The notes: generated from the sequence alone by a model not told the origin. A DNA stretch of 64,000 nt from CBFFRJ01 sp963530515 (GCA_963530515.1 CAUSEC010000023.1:30887-94886), one strand, 5' to 3'. Positions 7,928 to 17,583 are shown, counted from the stretch's first letter. A program made the numbers and translations.

Positions 7928-9085
7928 TTATTCTCCCTGCGGCGCGTTAGCGGGTGCGGCCTGTTCTGCCACGGCACCGGGTTGCGTCAGTAAATTGCGC
8001 ACGCGGGTTTGCATCAGTTTTTCCAGAATCGGCTGGCTTTGCAGGGATTCAGGGATCTCCATGGCGATGCTTTGCTGGTCCAGCTTATCGAGTTCCTCAA
8101 GGAAGGCTTTGGTGGTGGCATCATTGGTGTCGTAGTAGGCGCGAACCCAGGTCGACACGTTATCCAGCGCCTGTTTGTAGGTCTCTTCCTGATGACGCGG
8201 TACGGCCTGTGCGGCCACTAACAGACGTGAGCGAATATTTTCACGCAGGTAGACGTCCTGATTAGGCGCCAGTAGCGGTACTGCCGTTTCATCGCGACGG
8301 CGAATGGTGATGAAGCTGTCCATAAAATTCTGCCAGCTTTTCTGCAAGTTAACGCGCCATTCGCCGATAGAACTGGAAAGCTCACCGCTGTCCGCATCCA
8401 TCGGGGAATCGTCATCGTTGTTGTCCGCAAGCCGCAGGTTATCAATCTGGTTGGAAAGCTGATTGACCTTCAGAATGATGCCATCGTAATCCACCTGGGT
8501 GATTGCCGACAGGCTGGTGACATCTTCGGTAATGGCACGGCGGGCAGTAATCAGGCTCGGATCGTTCATTTCCGCCAGGCTGATATCCGCGCTTTTCAGC
8601 AGCGCTGCGGCCGTGGTGGCATCCTGATCGCTCCAGAGTTTGCGACCCGCCAGTTTGACCAGGAAATCGGCCTGTGCCAGAAGCCAGGTTTTCGAATCGG
8701 AACCTGAAATCGTCGCCACCTTCTGCTGTAACTCATCCAGCTGTTTGGTCAGCGCTGCCTGTTGGCGTTTGGCCTCATCCAGCTGTGTTTCTTGCTGTTT
8801 GATAATGCCTTCCAGCCCGGTCTTTTGTTTATCCTGCGCTTGTTGCAAGGCGATGACCTGGTTTGCCAACTCGTCGTTCGTTGCACGTATAACGGTGGTC
8901 TGATGCTTGACCCAGCCATAAAGACCGACGCCTGCGGCCAGTGCGATAGCAATTGCAATCACACTCAGTGCAAGACTTGTCTTGCCAGCGCGGTGGTTCT
9001 TCTCGGCTTTTTCGGGCGGCGGCGTGTTGCCATCAACCTGTTTGGTCTCTTCAACCACGCCAGAGGAGTGTTGTTGTTCCGTCAT
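7928..9085 (-). CDS. hemX: HemX, uroporphyrinogen-III C-methyltransferase-like membrane protein
   Basis: The 385-aa protein has a charged cytoplasmic N-terminus (about 35 residues), one membrane segment (about 36-56, LALSVIAIAIALAAGVGLYG), then a coiled-coil region rich in Q, K and E (about 70-125) and a periplasmic C-terminal domain. E. coli HemX is similar (393 aa). Despite the old methyltransferase name, no SAM-binding motif is visible. Its exact role is unclear; it is always in the hemCDXY operon. Confidence 0.93.
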   Translation of the reverse strand: MTEQQHSSGVVEETKQVDGNTPPPEKAEKNHRAGKTSLALSVIAIAIALAAGVGLYGWVKHQTTVIRATNDELANQVIALQQAQDKQKTGLEGIIKQQETQLDEAKRQQAALTKQLDELQQKVATISGSDSKTWLLAQADFLVKLAGRKLWSDQDATTAAALLKSADISLAEMNDPSLITARRAITEDVTSLSAITQVDYDGIILKVNQLSNQIDNLRLADNNDDDSPMDADSGELSSSIGEWRVNLQKSWQNFMDSFITIRRRDETAVPLLAPNQDVYLRENIRSRLLVAAQAVPRHQEETYKQALDNVSTWVRAYYDTNDATTKAFLEELDKLDQQSIAMEIPESLQSQPILEKLMQTRVRNLLTQPGAVAEQAAPANAPQGE

Positions 9086-9106
9086 TATGGCTTCCCATTA
9101 TGAGTG

Positions 9107-9847
9107 TTATTGTAATGCGCGAATCAGCGCATCGTTTTCTGCGTTATCAGCGACCTGAATATCCTGCCAGCCCAGTTCCCGGGCGAGGTTCGCCAAACGC
9201 TCACTGACGACAAGCAGACGGCAGTGAAGTAACCAGTTTTCACGATACCAGGGCGGCGTGAGCGAAAAGAGTTGCTGTAGCATCTCCCCGCTGGTGACGA
9301 CCAGGGTGTTGACTCCCCGCGTATGCCAGCGCATTGCTTCTTCCGCGCCATCATAGTGTTTCATACTGCGTTGATAACATTCGCAAAATTCCACACTGGC
9401 GCCGCGTGTTTTCAGCGTTTTACCTAATAGTTCACGGCCACCGTTGCCTCGTAAGATTAGCGCACGTTTGCCCTGAATGTTTTGTAATTCAGGCAATTGT
9501 AGTAAGACTTCGCTAATTTCCCGATCCAACGGATAGCGTACATCAATGCCGCTGACTGTATGCAATGCCAGCGCGGTGGTGCGGCCAATCGCGAAATACT
9601 GCGGCTGCGCAGGCCAGTTTTTATGCACGTGTTGCAAATGTGCTTGTGCGAAAGTGACCGCATGCTGTGAAAGGAGGAAAACCAGGCAGTCCTCTGTGAG
9701 TGAAGCCAGCCTGCCCGCGAGGGAATGCAGTTCGCGGCCGGGTGAAAACTCGATCAGCGGAAAGCTCCATGCCACCAGCCCCAGTGCGCGCAAGCGGCTC
9801 ACTAAAATGTCCCCGGCAGGGGACGGACGGGTGACAAGAATACTCAT
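9107..9847 (-). CDS. hemD: Uroporphyrinogen-III synthase
   Basis: HemD (246 aa, as in E. coli) cyclises hydroxymethylbilane to uroporphyrinogen III with inversion of ring D. The N-terminal SILVTRPSPAGD and the central GNGGRELLGKTL blocks are typical of the two-domain fold. Its ATG overlaps the hemC stop (9844-9847), so the two successive pathway enzymes are translationally coupled. Confidence 0.95.
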   Translation of the reverse strand: MSILVTRPSPAGDILVSRLRALGLVAWSFPLIEFSPGRELHSLAGRLASLTEDCLVFLLSQHAVTFAQAHLQHVHKNWPAQPQYFAIGRTTALALHTVSGIDVRYPLDREISEVLLQLPELQNIQGKRALILRGNGGRELLGKTLKTRGASVEFCECYQRSMKHYDGAEEAMRWHTRGVNTLVVTSGEMLQQLFSLTPPWYRENWLLHCRLLVVSERLANLARELGWQDIQVADNAENDALIRALQ

Positions 9848-10785
9848 GCGGGTGCATCTCCGTTGTAGACGTCGGCGAGGATGTCACGTGCGCCGTTTTG
9901 CAGTAATTCTTCGGCAAGCGAAATGCCCATCTGGACCGCTTCTGCCGGATTACCGCGTCGCTCGCCACGGATGATTTCCGAGCCATCCGGTGCCCCGACG
10001 AGTGCACGTAGCCAAAGTTCACCCTCAATTAATTCAGCATAGCTGCCAATCGGCACCTGGCAGCCACCTTCCAGCCGGGTATTCATGGCGCGTTCCGCTG
10101 CAACACGCAGCGAGGTTTCATCATGATTAAGCGGCGCAAGCAGTGCACGGGTGTGTTCATCCGCCAGACGGCATTCAATACCAACCGCGCCCTGGCCTAC
10201 AGCAGGCAGGGAGAGTTCCGGGGGCAGCGCCTGCCGAATGCGCGATTCCAGGCCAAGCCGTTTGAGCCCCGCCACGGCAAGAATAATGGCGTCATAATCG
10301 CCGTTATCGAGTTTGCTCAGACGCGTGCCAACGTTGCCACGCAGGGAGCGAATCACCAGATCCGGGCGGCGGGCGGCAAGTTGACACTGGCGGCGTAAAC
10401 TTGACGTGCCAACCACGCTGCCCGTGGGCAAATCGTCAAGACTGCTGAAGTGGTTCGACACGAAAGCATCACGCGGATCTTCGCGCTCACAAATCGTTAC
10501 CAGGCCCAGGCCATCAGGAAACTCAACCGGCACATCTTTCATGGAATGCACGGCGATATCGGCACGGTTCTCAAGCAAAGCCAGTTCGAGTTCTTTAACA
10601 AACAAGCCCTTGCCGCCGACTTTTGCCAGAGGCGTGTCCAGAATGACGTCACCGCGGGTGACCATCGGCACCAGTTCAACCGTCAGGCCTGCGTGAAACG
10701 CCTCCAGGCGTTCCTTAACATAATGTGCCTGCCAGAGCGCAAGGGGGCTTTGCCGTGTGGCAATTCTTAAAACATTGTCTAACAT
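9844..10785 (-). CDS. hemC: Hydroxymethylbilane synthase (porphobilinogen deaminase)
   Basis: HemC (313 aa) joins four porphobilinogens into hydroxymethylbilane. The dipyrromethane-cofactor cysteine is at residue 242 (EGGCQVPIGSY) and the catalytic aspartate at residue 84 (HSMKDVP). The arginine-rich cofactor-binding block GTSSLRRQCQL is at about 127-136. It is the first gene of hemCDXY and is transcribed divergently from cyaA. Confidence 0.97.
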   Translation of the reverse strand: MLDNVLRIATRQSPLALWQAHYVKERLEAFHAGLTVELVPMVTRGDVILDTPLAKVGGKGLFVKELELALLENRADIAVHSMKDVPVEFPDGLGLVTICEREDPRDAFVSNHFSSLDDLPTGSVVGTSSLRRQCQLAARRPDLVIRSLRGNVGTRLSKLDNGDYDAIILAVAGLKRLGLESRIRQALPPELSLPAVGQGAVGIECRLADEHTRALLAPLNHDETSLRVAAERAMNTRLEGGCQVPIGSYAELIEGELWLRALVGAPDGSEIIRGERRGNPAEAVQMGISLAEELLQNGARDILADVYNGDAPA

Positions 10786-10962
10786 GCTTGTTACCGTCTT
10801 TTTCGTCTGCCGACCATCCTAACATTGTTGTTATAGGGTGTCAGGTTTGCGGTGAATGCACAGGAAGTGGTGGGGATAACCATCACGACAAGACTCGCCT
10901 AAGTCGTAAGTGGGAATTTACACGTAGTGAATGGTGCTACACTGGTATGTAGCGCATCTTTC

Positions 10963-10998
10963 TTTACGGTCAATGAGCAAGGTGTTAAATTGATCACG
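10963..10998 (+). promoter_or_regulatory. cyaA P2 promoter with overlapping CRP site
   Basis: The -35 is TTTACG (10963-10968) and the -10 is TAAATT (10986-10991), with a 17-bp spacer. The CRP-like site TGTTA-AATTGA-TCACG (10983-10998) covers the -10, so bound cAMP-CRP would block RNA polymerase. This is the negative feedback loop known at E. coli cyaA P2. The whole hemC-cyaA gap (10786-11093, 308 bp) must also hold the divergent hemC promoter, which I could not place. Confidence 0.75.
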
Positions 10999-11093
10999 TT
11001 TTAGACCATTTTTTCGTCTGTACCACCATAAAGACCAGGGCGAAAAAAGGTGACGGCTAAATTGGCTTTTCTGTAACCATCAGGCGATATGTC

Positions 11094-13637
11094 TTGTACC
11101 TCTATATTGAGACTCTGAAACAGAGACTGGATGCCATTAATCAACTGCGTGTGGATCGCGCTCTTGCTGCCATGGGTCCTGCTTTCCAGCAGGTCTACAG
11201 TCTGCTGCCGACATTGTTGCACCATCATCATCCGCTGATGCCGGGTTACCTCGACGGTAACGTTCCAAAAGGCATCTGCCTTTACACGCCTGATGAAACC
11301 CAACTGCACTACCTTAATGAGCTTGAACTCTACCGTGGCATGCCTGCGCAAGTGTCGCCGAAAGGTGAACTGCCGATTACGGGCGTCTATTCCATGGGGA
11401 GTACCTCTTCGGTAGGGCAAAGCTGTTCTTCCGATCTCGATATCTGGGTATGCCATCAGTCCTGGCTGGATAATGAAGAGCGCCAGTTGTTACAGCGCAA
11501 GTGCAGCCTGCTCGAAAGCTGGGCCGCATCGCTGGGTGTGGAAGTCAGTTTCTTCCTGATTGATGAAAACCGTTTCCGCCACAATGAAAGCGGCAGTCTG
11601 GGTGGCGAGGACTGTGGCTCAACGCAGCACATTTTGCTGCTCGACGAATTCTATCGTACCGCTGTGCGTCTGGCCGGTAAGCGTATTCTGTGGAATATGG
11701 TGCCGGGCGATGAAGAAGAGCACTATGACGATTACGTCATGACGCTTTATGCGCAGGGTGTACTGACGCCGAACGAATGGCTGGATTTGGGTGGCCTGAG
11801 CTCTCTCTCTGCTGAAGAATACTTCGGTGCCAGCCTGTGGCAACTCTATAAAAGTATCGACTCCCCGTATAAAGCCGTGTTGAAAACGCTGCTGCTGGAA
11901 GCTTATTCCTGGGAGTATCCGAATACCCGCCTGCTGGCGAAAGACATCAAACAGCGTCTGCACGATGGCGAAATCGTCTCGTTCGGGCTGGATCACTACT
12001 GCATGATGCTGGAGCGCGTGACCCAGTATCTGACCGCCATTGAAGACTTCACCCGTCTTGACCTCGTGCGTCGATGTTTCTACTTAAAAGTGTGTGAGAA
12101 ACTGAGCCGTGAGCGCGCCTGTGTGGGCTGGCGTCGCGAAGTGGTGAGTCAGTTAGTGAAAGAATGGGGTTGGGACGATGCGCGTCTCACCATGCTGGAT
12201 AACCGGGCAAACTGGAAAATCGATCAGGTGCGTGAAGCGCACAATGAGCTGCTCGATGCCATGATGCAAAGCTACCGTAACTTGATTCGCTTTGCGCGCC
12301 GCAATAATTTGAGCGTTTCTGCCAGTCCGCAAGACATCGGTGTTCTGACCCGTAAGTTATATGCCGCTTTTGAAGCGCTGCCGGGCAAAGTCACCCTGGT
12401 TAACCCGCAGATTTCGCCAGATCTCTCTGAGCCAAATCTCACCTTTATTCATGTTCCGCCGGGCCGTGCGAATCGCACCGGCTGGTATCTCTACAACCGC
12501 GCCCCGAACATGGATTCCATTGTCAGCCATCAGCCGCTGGAATATAACCGCTATCTCAACAAGCTGGTGGCCTGGGCGTGGTTCAACGGCCTGTTAACCT
12601 CGCGTACGCATCTGTATGTGAAAGGGAATGGCGTTGTTGACCTGGCAAAACTGCAGGAGATGGTGGCGAATGTGTCGCATCACTTCCCGCTGCGCCTGCC
12701 AGCACCTACGCCAAAAGCGCTCTACAGTCCCTGTGAGATTCGCCATCTGGCGATCATCGTGAATCTGGAATATGACCCGACGGCGGCGTTCCGCAATCAG
12801 GTCGTGCATTTCGATTTCCGTAAGCTGGATGTGTTCAGCTTCGGCGAGCAGCAAAACTGCCTGGTGGGTAGCGTTGACCTTCTCTATCGCAACTCGTGGA
12901 ATGAAGTGCGTACGCTGCACTTCAACGGCGAGCAGGCGATGATTGAAGCGCTGAAAACGATTCTGGGCAAAATGCATCAGGACGCCGCACCGCCGGATAG
13001 CGTGGAAGTGTTCTGTTACAGCCAGCACCTGCGCGGCTTGATCCGTACCCGCGTGCAGCAGTTGGTTTCTGAATGCATTGAACTGCGTCTTTCCAGTACC
13101 CGCCAGGAAACCGGGCGTTTTAAAGCGCTGCGTGTGGCGGGTCAGACATGGGGTCTGTTCTTCGAACGCCTGAATGTGTCGGTACAGAAACTGGAAAATG
13201 CTATCGAGTTTTACGGTGCCATTTCCCATAACAAGCTGCACGGTCTGTCGGTGCAGGTCGAAACCAACCACGTCAAACTACCCCAGGTGGTGGATGGGTT
13301 TGCCAGCGAAGGGATTATTCAGTTCTTCTTTGAAGAGACGGGAGACGACGGTTTTAACATCTATATTCTGGATGAGAGCAACCGCGCGGAAGTCTATCAC
13401 CACTGCGAAGGCAGCAAAGAGGAGCTGGTGCGTGATGTGAGCCGCTTCTACTCGTCGTCTCATGACCGCTTTACCTACGGCTCCAGCTTTATCAACTTCA
13501 ACCTGCCGCAGTTCTATCAGATTGTGAACGTGGACAACCGGGTTCAGGTGATCCCGTTCCGCAGCCAGGCGATTACGCCCGTTGCGTCCGCCAATCAGGA
13601 TAACGACACCCCGCTGTTACAGCAGTATTTCTCTTAA
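11094..13637 (+). CDS. cyaA: Class I adenylate cyclase
   Basis: CyaA (847 aa) makes cAMP from ATP. The start is TTG at 11094 (MYLYIETLKQRLDAINQLR), the rare start also used in E. coli to keep expression low. The catalytic N-terminal half holds the nucleotidyltransferase motif GSTSSVGQSCSSDLDIWVCH (about residues 103-122). The C-terminal half (FASEGIIQFFFEET region) receives regulation from the glucose PTS. The sequence is nearly collinear with E. coli; a short indel lies at the FFEETGDDGFN stretch. Confidence 0.98.
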   Translation: MYLYIETLKQRLDAINQLRVDRALAAMGPAFQQVYSLLPTLLHHHHPLMPGYLDGNVPKGICLYTPDETQLHYLNELELYRGMPAQVSPKGELPITGVYSMGSTSSVGQSCSSDLDIWVCHQSWLDNEERQLLQRKCSLLESWAASLGVEVSFFLIDENRFRHNESGSLGGEDCGSTQHILLLDEFYRTAVRLAGKRILWNMVPGDEEEHYDDYVMTLYAQGVLTPNEWLDLGGLSSLSAEEYFGASLWQLYKSIDSPYKAVLKTLLLEAYSWEYPNTRLLAKDIKQRLHDGEIVSFGLDHYCMMLERVTQYLTAIEDFTRLDLVRRCFYLKVCEKLSRERACVGWRREVVSQLVKEWGWDDARLTMLDNRANWKIDQVREAHNELLDAMMQSYRNLIRFARRNNLSVSASPQDIGVLTRKLYAAFEALPGKVTLVNPQISPDLSEPNLTFIHVPPGRANRTGWYLYNRAPNMDSIVSHQPLEYNRYLNKLVAWAWFNGLLTSRTHLYVKGNGVVDLAKLQEMVANVSHHFPLRLPAPTPKALYSPCEIRHLAIIVNLEYDPTAAFRNQVVHFDFRKLDVFSFGEQQNCLVGSVDLLYRNSWNEVRTLHFNGEQAMIEALKTILGKMHQDAAPPDSVEVFCYSQHLRGLIRTRVQQLVSECIELRLSSTRQETGRFKALRVAGQTWGLFFERLNVSVQKLENAIEFYGAISHNKLHGLSVQVETNHVKLPQVVDGFASEGIIQFFFEETGDDGFNIYILDESNRAEVYHHCEGSKEELVRDVSRFYSSSHDRFTYGSSFINFNLPQFYQIVNVDNRVQVIPFRSQAITPVASANQDNDTPLLQQYFS

Positions 13638-13644
13638 CCATGAT

Positions 13645-13727
13645 GCCGGATGGCGGTGTAAACACCTTATCCGGCCTGGAAATGGTGCCAAACGTGTAGG
13701 CCGGATAAGGTGAAGCCGCCATCCGGC
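13645..13727. repeat. REP/BIME pair between cyaA and cyaY
   Basis: Two inverted REP units are present. One begins GCCGGATGGCGGTGTAAACA (13645-13677, ending TTATCCGGCCT) and the other begins AGGCCGGATAAGGTGAAGCC (13698-13727, ending CATCCGGC). They lie between convergent genes, the usual place for these 3'-UTR-protecting elements. Confidence 0.9.
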
Positions 13728-13734
13728 AAAAATC

Positions 13735-14055
13735 TCAGCGGAAACTCACTTCTTCACCTGCCTGCTGTGTTGCTGCCTGTTCCAGCAAATCCCAGAAGGT
13801 TTCACCTGAGCGATCGCATACCCACTCTTCACCTTTGAGATTGAAGTGATAGCCGCCCTGTTTCGTTGCCAGCCACACCTGATGCAGCGGCTCCTGACGG
13901 TTAATGATGATCTTGCTGCCGTTTTCAAACGTAATGGTCAGCACGCCACCGTTGATTTCGCAGTCGATATCGCTGTCGCCGTCCCAGTCATCCAGACGTT
14001 CTTCGATGGTCTCCCAGAGGGTATCTGCCAGGCGATGAAATTCACTGTCGTTCAT
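13735..14055 (-). CDS. cyaY: Frataxin-like iron protein CyaY
   Basis: CyaY (106 aa) is the bacterial frataxin. It binds iron on an acidic ridge and modulates the IscS/IscU iron-sulfur assembly machine. The acidic helix DTLWETIEERLDDWDGDSDIDCE (about residues 10-32) and the strand blocks GGVLTITFENGSKIIINRQ and LHQVWLATKQGGYHF are diagnostic. The start is the ATG at 14055 (MNDSEFHRLAD), giving the family length; the longer open frame upstream is not used. Confidence 0.97.
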   Translation of the reverse strand: MNDSEFHRLADTLWETIEERLDDWDGDSDIDCEINGGVLTITFENGSKIIINRQEPLHQVWLATKQGGYHFNLKGEEWVCDRSGETFWDLLEQAATQQAGEEVSFR

Positions 14056-14192
14056 TGTCGTTTCCCGTTTTACGTGATGGCGGCAGTATAACGCGAAACA
14101 TTTCCCGATGCAGGGTGCGTGCAAACTCTTGCTTTTGTGTCTTCTCCTGCGATGATAGATGAAAGAAAGGATGAACTAACAGGCTACCTACA

Positions 14193-14393
14193 ATGAAAGA
14201 AGTGTGTCGCACGCTGGCCGTATTAATGGCCTTATTCAGCCTGACAGGCTGTGGTCTGAAAGGACCGTTGTATTTCCCGCCGGCGGACAAAAACGCGCCG
14301 CCACCCACGAAAAACGCAACACCTGTTTACCAGTCGACGTCTCCGGATCGTAACGATCGCGGTGATAACGGTGCGCCGACCCAGGTTAACTAA
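14193..14393 (+). CDS. lptM: LPS assembly lipoprotein LptM (YifL)
   Basis: The 66-aa lipoprotein has a signal peptide and the lipobox LTGC (Cys at about residue 20, followed by GLKGPLYFPPADKNAPPP). LptM binds the LptDE translocon and promotes its oxidative maturation in the outer membrane. The C-terminal part is divergent and low-complexity, as in E. coli. It is divergent from cyaY and leads into dapF 45 bp later. Confidence 0.93.
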   Translation: MKEVCRTLAVLMALFSLTGCGLKGPLYFPPADKNAPPPTKNATPVYQSTSPDRNDRGDNGAPTQVN

Positions 14394-14438
14394 ATGACGA
14401 TCCCCATTCTGTACCCGCGTAGGTAATTGGAGTAGATA

Positions 14439-15263
14439 ATGCAGTTCTCGAAAATGCATGGCCTTGGCAACGATTTTATGGTCGTCGACGCGGTGACGCA
14501 GAATGTCTTTTTCTCCCCGGAACTCATCCGCCGCATGGCGGACCGGCACCTGGGCGTAGGGTTTGATCAGCTGTTGGTGGTTGAGCCGCCTTACGATCCA
14601 GAGCTTGATTTCCACTATCGTATTTTCAACGCAGATGGCAGCGAAGTGTCACAGTGTGGCAACGGCGCTCGCTGTTTTGCGCGTTTCGTTCGACTGAAAG
14701 GATTAACCAATAAACGTGATATTCGTGTCAGCACGGCTAACGGGCGCATGGTATTAAGCGTGACGGAAGATGAGCTGGTGCGCGTTAACATGGGTGAGCC
14801 TAATTTCGAACCCTCGCAGGTGCCGTTCCGCGCAAACAAAGCGGAAAAGACCTATATTATGCGTGCGGCGGAGCAAACCATAATGTGCGGCGTCGTCTCG
14901 ATGGGGAATCCGCACTGTGTGATTCAGGTCGATGACGTTGCAACCGCCCCGGTGGAAACCTTAGGACCGGTGATGGAGAGCCACGAACGCTTTCCTGAAC
15001 GCGCCAATATTGGTTTTATGCAGGTTGTTTCGCGCGATTTTATCCGTCTGCGGGTGTTTGAGCGTGGCGCAGGTGAAACCCAGGCCTGCGGCAGCGGCGC
15101 GTGTGCAGCCGTTGCAGTCGGCATTCAGCAAGGTTTGCTGGCGGAAGAAGTACGAGTCGAATTACCAGGCGGCCGACTGGATATCGCCTGGAAAGGACCG
15201 GGCCAACCGTTGTATATGACTGGCCCGGCGGCACATGTCTACGACGGGTTTATTCATCTATGA
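14439..15263 (+). CDS. dapF: Diaminopimelate epimerase
   Basis: DapF (274 aa) converts LL- to meso-diaminopimelate for lysine and peptidoglycan synthesis in the cytosol. The two catalytic cysteines lie in QCGNGARCF (Cys73) and QACGSGACA (near residue 217). Its stop overlaps the yigA start (ATGA at 15260-15263). Confidence 0.98.
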   Translation: MQFSKMHGLGNDFMVVDAVTQNVFFSPELIRRMADRHLGVGFDQLLVVEPPYDPELDFHYRIFNADGSEVSQCGNGARCFARFVRLKGLTNKRDIRVSTANGRMVLSVTEDELVRVNMGEPNFEPSQVPFRANKAEKTYIMRAAEQTIMCGVVSMGNPHCVIQVDDVATAPVETLGPVMESHERFPERANIGFMQVVSRDFIRLRVFERGAGETQACGSGACAAVAVGIQQGLLAEEVRVELPGGRLDIAWKGPGQPLYMTGPAAHVYDGFIHL

Positions 15264-15967
15264 AGCAAGTCGAGGAAGAACAGCGGGATACCCTTGCCGA
15301 ACTGGACGACAGGGCGGTTGTGGAGTACCTGCTGCGTAATCCTGAATTCTTTATTCGTAATGCACGTGCAGTGGAACAAATTCAGGTGCCGCACCCCGTG
15401 CGCGGGATGGTTTCTCTGGTGGAATGGCACATGGCGCGCGCGCGCAATCACATCAATGTGCTGGAAGAGAACATGACACTGCTGATGGAGCAGGCCAGCG
15501 CCAACGAAGGCCTGTTCTATCGCTTGCTCCGCCTGCAAAGCAAGCTGGCATCTGCCGATAGCCTTGAAGAGATGCTTAACCGCTTTCATCGCTGGGCAAA
15601 AGATCTGGGGCTGGCGGGCGCAACGATTCGCCTCTTCCCCGACCGCTGGCGTATTGGCGCCCCTTCTGGCTTTACCCATCTCGCTCTCTCCCGTCAGGCT
15701 TTTGAACCGTTCCGTATTCAGCGTCTGGGCCACCAGCAGCACTATCTGGGTTCGCTGAACGGGCCGGAGTTGCTGCTGCTGTTACCGGAAGCGAAAGCCA
15801 TCGGATCGTCAGCCGTTTCGATGATGGGGCGGGATGCCGATCTGGGCGTGGTTGTCTTCAGCAGCCGGGACCCGCACCATTATCAGTCGGGCCAGGGAAC
15901 GCAGTTACTCGAAGAGATCGCCCTGATGTTGCCCGATCTGCTGGAGCGTTGGATCGAGCGCGTATGA
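15260..15967 (+). CDS. yigA: DUF484 protein YigA
   Basis: The 235-aa DUF484 protein has a coiled-coil-like N-terminal region (about residues 55-85, RARNHINVLEENMTLLMEQ) and a GAF-like C-terminal fold. The biochemical role is unknown. It starts at the ATG overlapping the dapF stop; an upstream in-frame extension inside dapF is rejected. Its stop overlaps the xerC start (ATGA), so dapF-yigA-xerC-yigB are translationally coupled. Confidence 0.93.
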   Translation: MKQVEEEQRDTLAELDDRAVVEYLLRNPEFFIRNARAVEQIQVPHPVRGMVSLVEWHMARARNHINVLEENMTLLMEQASANEGLFYRLLRLQSKLASADSLEEMLNRFHRWAKDLGLAGATIRLFPDRWRIGAPSGFTHLALSRQAFEPFRIQRLGHQQHYLGSLNGPELLLLLPEAKAIGSSAVSMMGRDADLGVVVFSSRDPHHYQSGQGTQLLEEIALMLPDLLERWIERV

Positions 15968-16866
15968 CCGATACGCCGCTACACGAAGCCGTTGCCCGTT
16001 TTCTTCGCTATCTGGGTGTTGAGCGCCAGCTCAGTCCCATCACCTTACTCAATTATCAGCGTCAGCTTGATGCCATCATTGCGCTTACCCAGGAGATCGG
16101 TTTGCAGCGCTGGCAACAATGTGATGCCGCCATGGTGCGCGCCATTGCCGTGCGCAGCCGCCGTAAGGGCCTCGGGCCTTCCAGCCTTGCGCTGCGTCTC
16201 TCCGCTTTGCGCAGTTTCTTCGACTGGCTGGTGGGCCAGGGCGAGCTGCCTGCAAACCCGGCAAAAGGGGTTTCTGCCCCGAAAACGCCTCGTCATCTGC
16301 CAAAAAATATCGATGTTGATGATGTTAATCGCCTGCTGGATATCGATCTTAACGATCCGCTGGCGGTGCGCGATCGCGCGATGCTGGAAGTGATGTACGG
16401 CGCGGGTCTGCGTTTGTCCGAGCTGGTGGGGCTGGATATTAAACATATGGATCTGGAAAGCGGTGAAGTCTGGGTGATGGGCAAAGGCAGCAAAGAGCGC
16501 CGCCTGCCCATCGGGCGCAATGCGGTTATCTGGATTGAGCACTGGCTGGATTTACGCGGCCTGTTCGGCACTGACGACGACGCTCTGTTCCTGTCAAAGC
16601 TGGGGAAACGCATTTCGGCGCGTAATGTGCAAAAGCGGTTTGCCGAATGGGGTATCAAGCAGGGGCTGAACAGCCATGTACACCCGCATAAGCTGCGCCA
16701 CTCTTTTGCTACCCATATGCTGGAGTCCAGCGGTGACCTGCGCGGTGTGCAGGAGCTGCTGGGGCATGCTAATCTCTCCACCACGCAAATCTATACTCAT
16801 CTTGATTTTCAACACCTTGCCTCGGTGTATGACGCTGCGCATCCACGCGCCAAACGGGGGAAATAA
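15964..16866 (+). CDS. xerC: Tyrosine recombinase XerC
   Basis: XerC (300 aa) with XerD resolves chromosome dimers at dif. The catalytic set is visible: Arg in GAGLRLSEL, Lys in GKGSKERRLP, His and Arg in HPHKLRHSFATH, His in LLGHANLSTT and the nucleophile Tyr in QIYTHLDF. The N-terminal SAM-like core-binding domain covers about residues 10-95. The start at 15964 overlaps the yigA stop and matches the E. coli N-terminus; a slightly earlier ATG (15949) is inside yigA. Confidence 0.97.
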   Translation: MTDTPLHEAVARFLRYLGVERQLSPITLLNYQRQLDAIIALTQEIGLQRWQQCDAAMVRAIAVRSRRKGLGPSSLALRLSALRSFFDWLVGQGELPANPAKGVSAPKTPRHLPKNIDVDDVNRLLDIDLNDPLAVRDRAMLEVMYGAGLRLSELVGLDIKHMDLESGEVWVMGKGSKERRLPIGRNAVIWIEHWLDLRGLFGTDDDALFLSKLGKRISARNVQKRFAEWGIKQGLNSHVHPHKLRHSFATHMLESSGDLRGVQELLGHANLSTTQIYTHLDFQHLASVYDAAHPRAKRGK

Positions 16867-17582
16867 TGCGATTTTACCGACCTACCGGCCTTATCTCGGC
16901 TCTCACTTTCGACCTGGACGACACGCTGTATGATAACCGCCAGGTCATTCTGCGCACGGAGCAGGAGTCGCTGCGCTTCGTGCAGGAGTATCATCCGTCG
17001 CTGAACACGCTGGAAAGCACCGATCTGCACCGCATCCGTCAGTCTCTGCGTGAGACGGAGCCGGAGATTTACCACGACGTGACCGAATGGCGACGGCGTG
17101 CGGTTGAGCGTGCCATGCTCAACGTCGGCCTAACAGAAGACGCCGCCGCCGCAGGCGCCGAAGCCGCAATGCACAACTTCGCCAAATGGCGTAGCCGCAT
17201 TGACGTGCCTCAGGAGACTCACGACACTCTGGCAAAGCTCGCTGAAAAATGGCCGCTGGTGGCGATCACTAACGGTAACGCGCAGCCGGAACTGTTTGGC
17301 CTGAGCGATTATTTTGAGTTTGTGCTGCGTGCAGGCCCGGACGGGCGTGCTAAGCCCTTTAACGACATGTATCACCTTGCCGCTGAACGTCTGAATGTGC
17401 CGCTGGGCGAAATCCTCCACGTGGGCGATGACCTGACCACCGATGTGGCAGGCGCAATTCGCTGCGGCATGCAGGCCTGCTGGATCAAACCGGAAGGCGC
17501 CGACCTGTTAACGGCAGTGGACAGCCGTTTGCTGCCCCATCTGGAAATTTCGCGGTTGGCATCCCTCACCACGCTGATATAA
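16866..17582 (+). CDS. yigB: HAD phosphatase YigB (FMN / riboflavin-precursor phosphatase)
   Basis: The 238-aa HAD-superfamily hydrolase has motif I in LTFDLDDTLYDN (about residues 15-26), motif II in VAITNGN, the Lys in GRAKPFNDMY and motif IV in HVGDDLTTDVAGA. YigB dephosphorylates FMN and the riboflavin precursor 5-amino-6-(5-phosphoribitylamino)uracil. The start shares one base with the xerC stop (TAATG). The uvrD promoter lies inside its 3' end. Confidence 0.95.
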   Translation: MRFYRPTGLISALTFDLDDTLYDNRQVILRTEQESLRFVQEYHPSLNTLESTDLHRIRQSLRETEPEIYHDVTEWRRRAVERAMLNVGLTEDAAAAGAEAAMHNFAKWRSRIDVPQETHDTLAKLAEKWPLVAITNGNAQPELFGLSDYFEFVLRAGPDGRAKPFNDMYHLAAERLNVPLGEILHVGDDLTTDVAGAIRCGMQACWIKPEGADLLTAVDSRLLPHLEISRLASLTTLI

Positions 17583-17583
17583 T
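17556..17583 (+). promoter_or_regulatory. Sigma-70 promoter of uvrD
   Basis: TTGGCA (17556-17561), a 16-bp spacer and a perfect TATAAT (17578-17583) lie across the end of yigB, where the E. coli uvrD promoter also lies. Confidence 0.8.

Noticed and set aside
15101..15259. N-terminal extension of yigA inside dapF
   Set aside because: The dapF active-site region is encoded here in another frame, and the ATG at 15260 gives the family start and an ATGA overlap.
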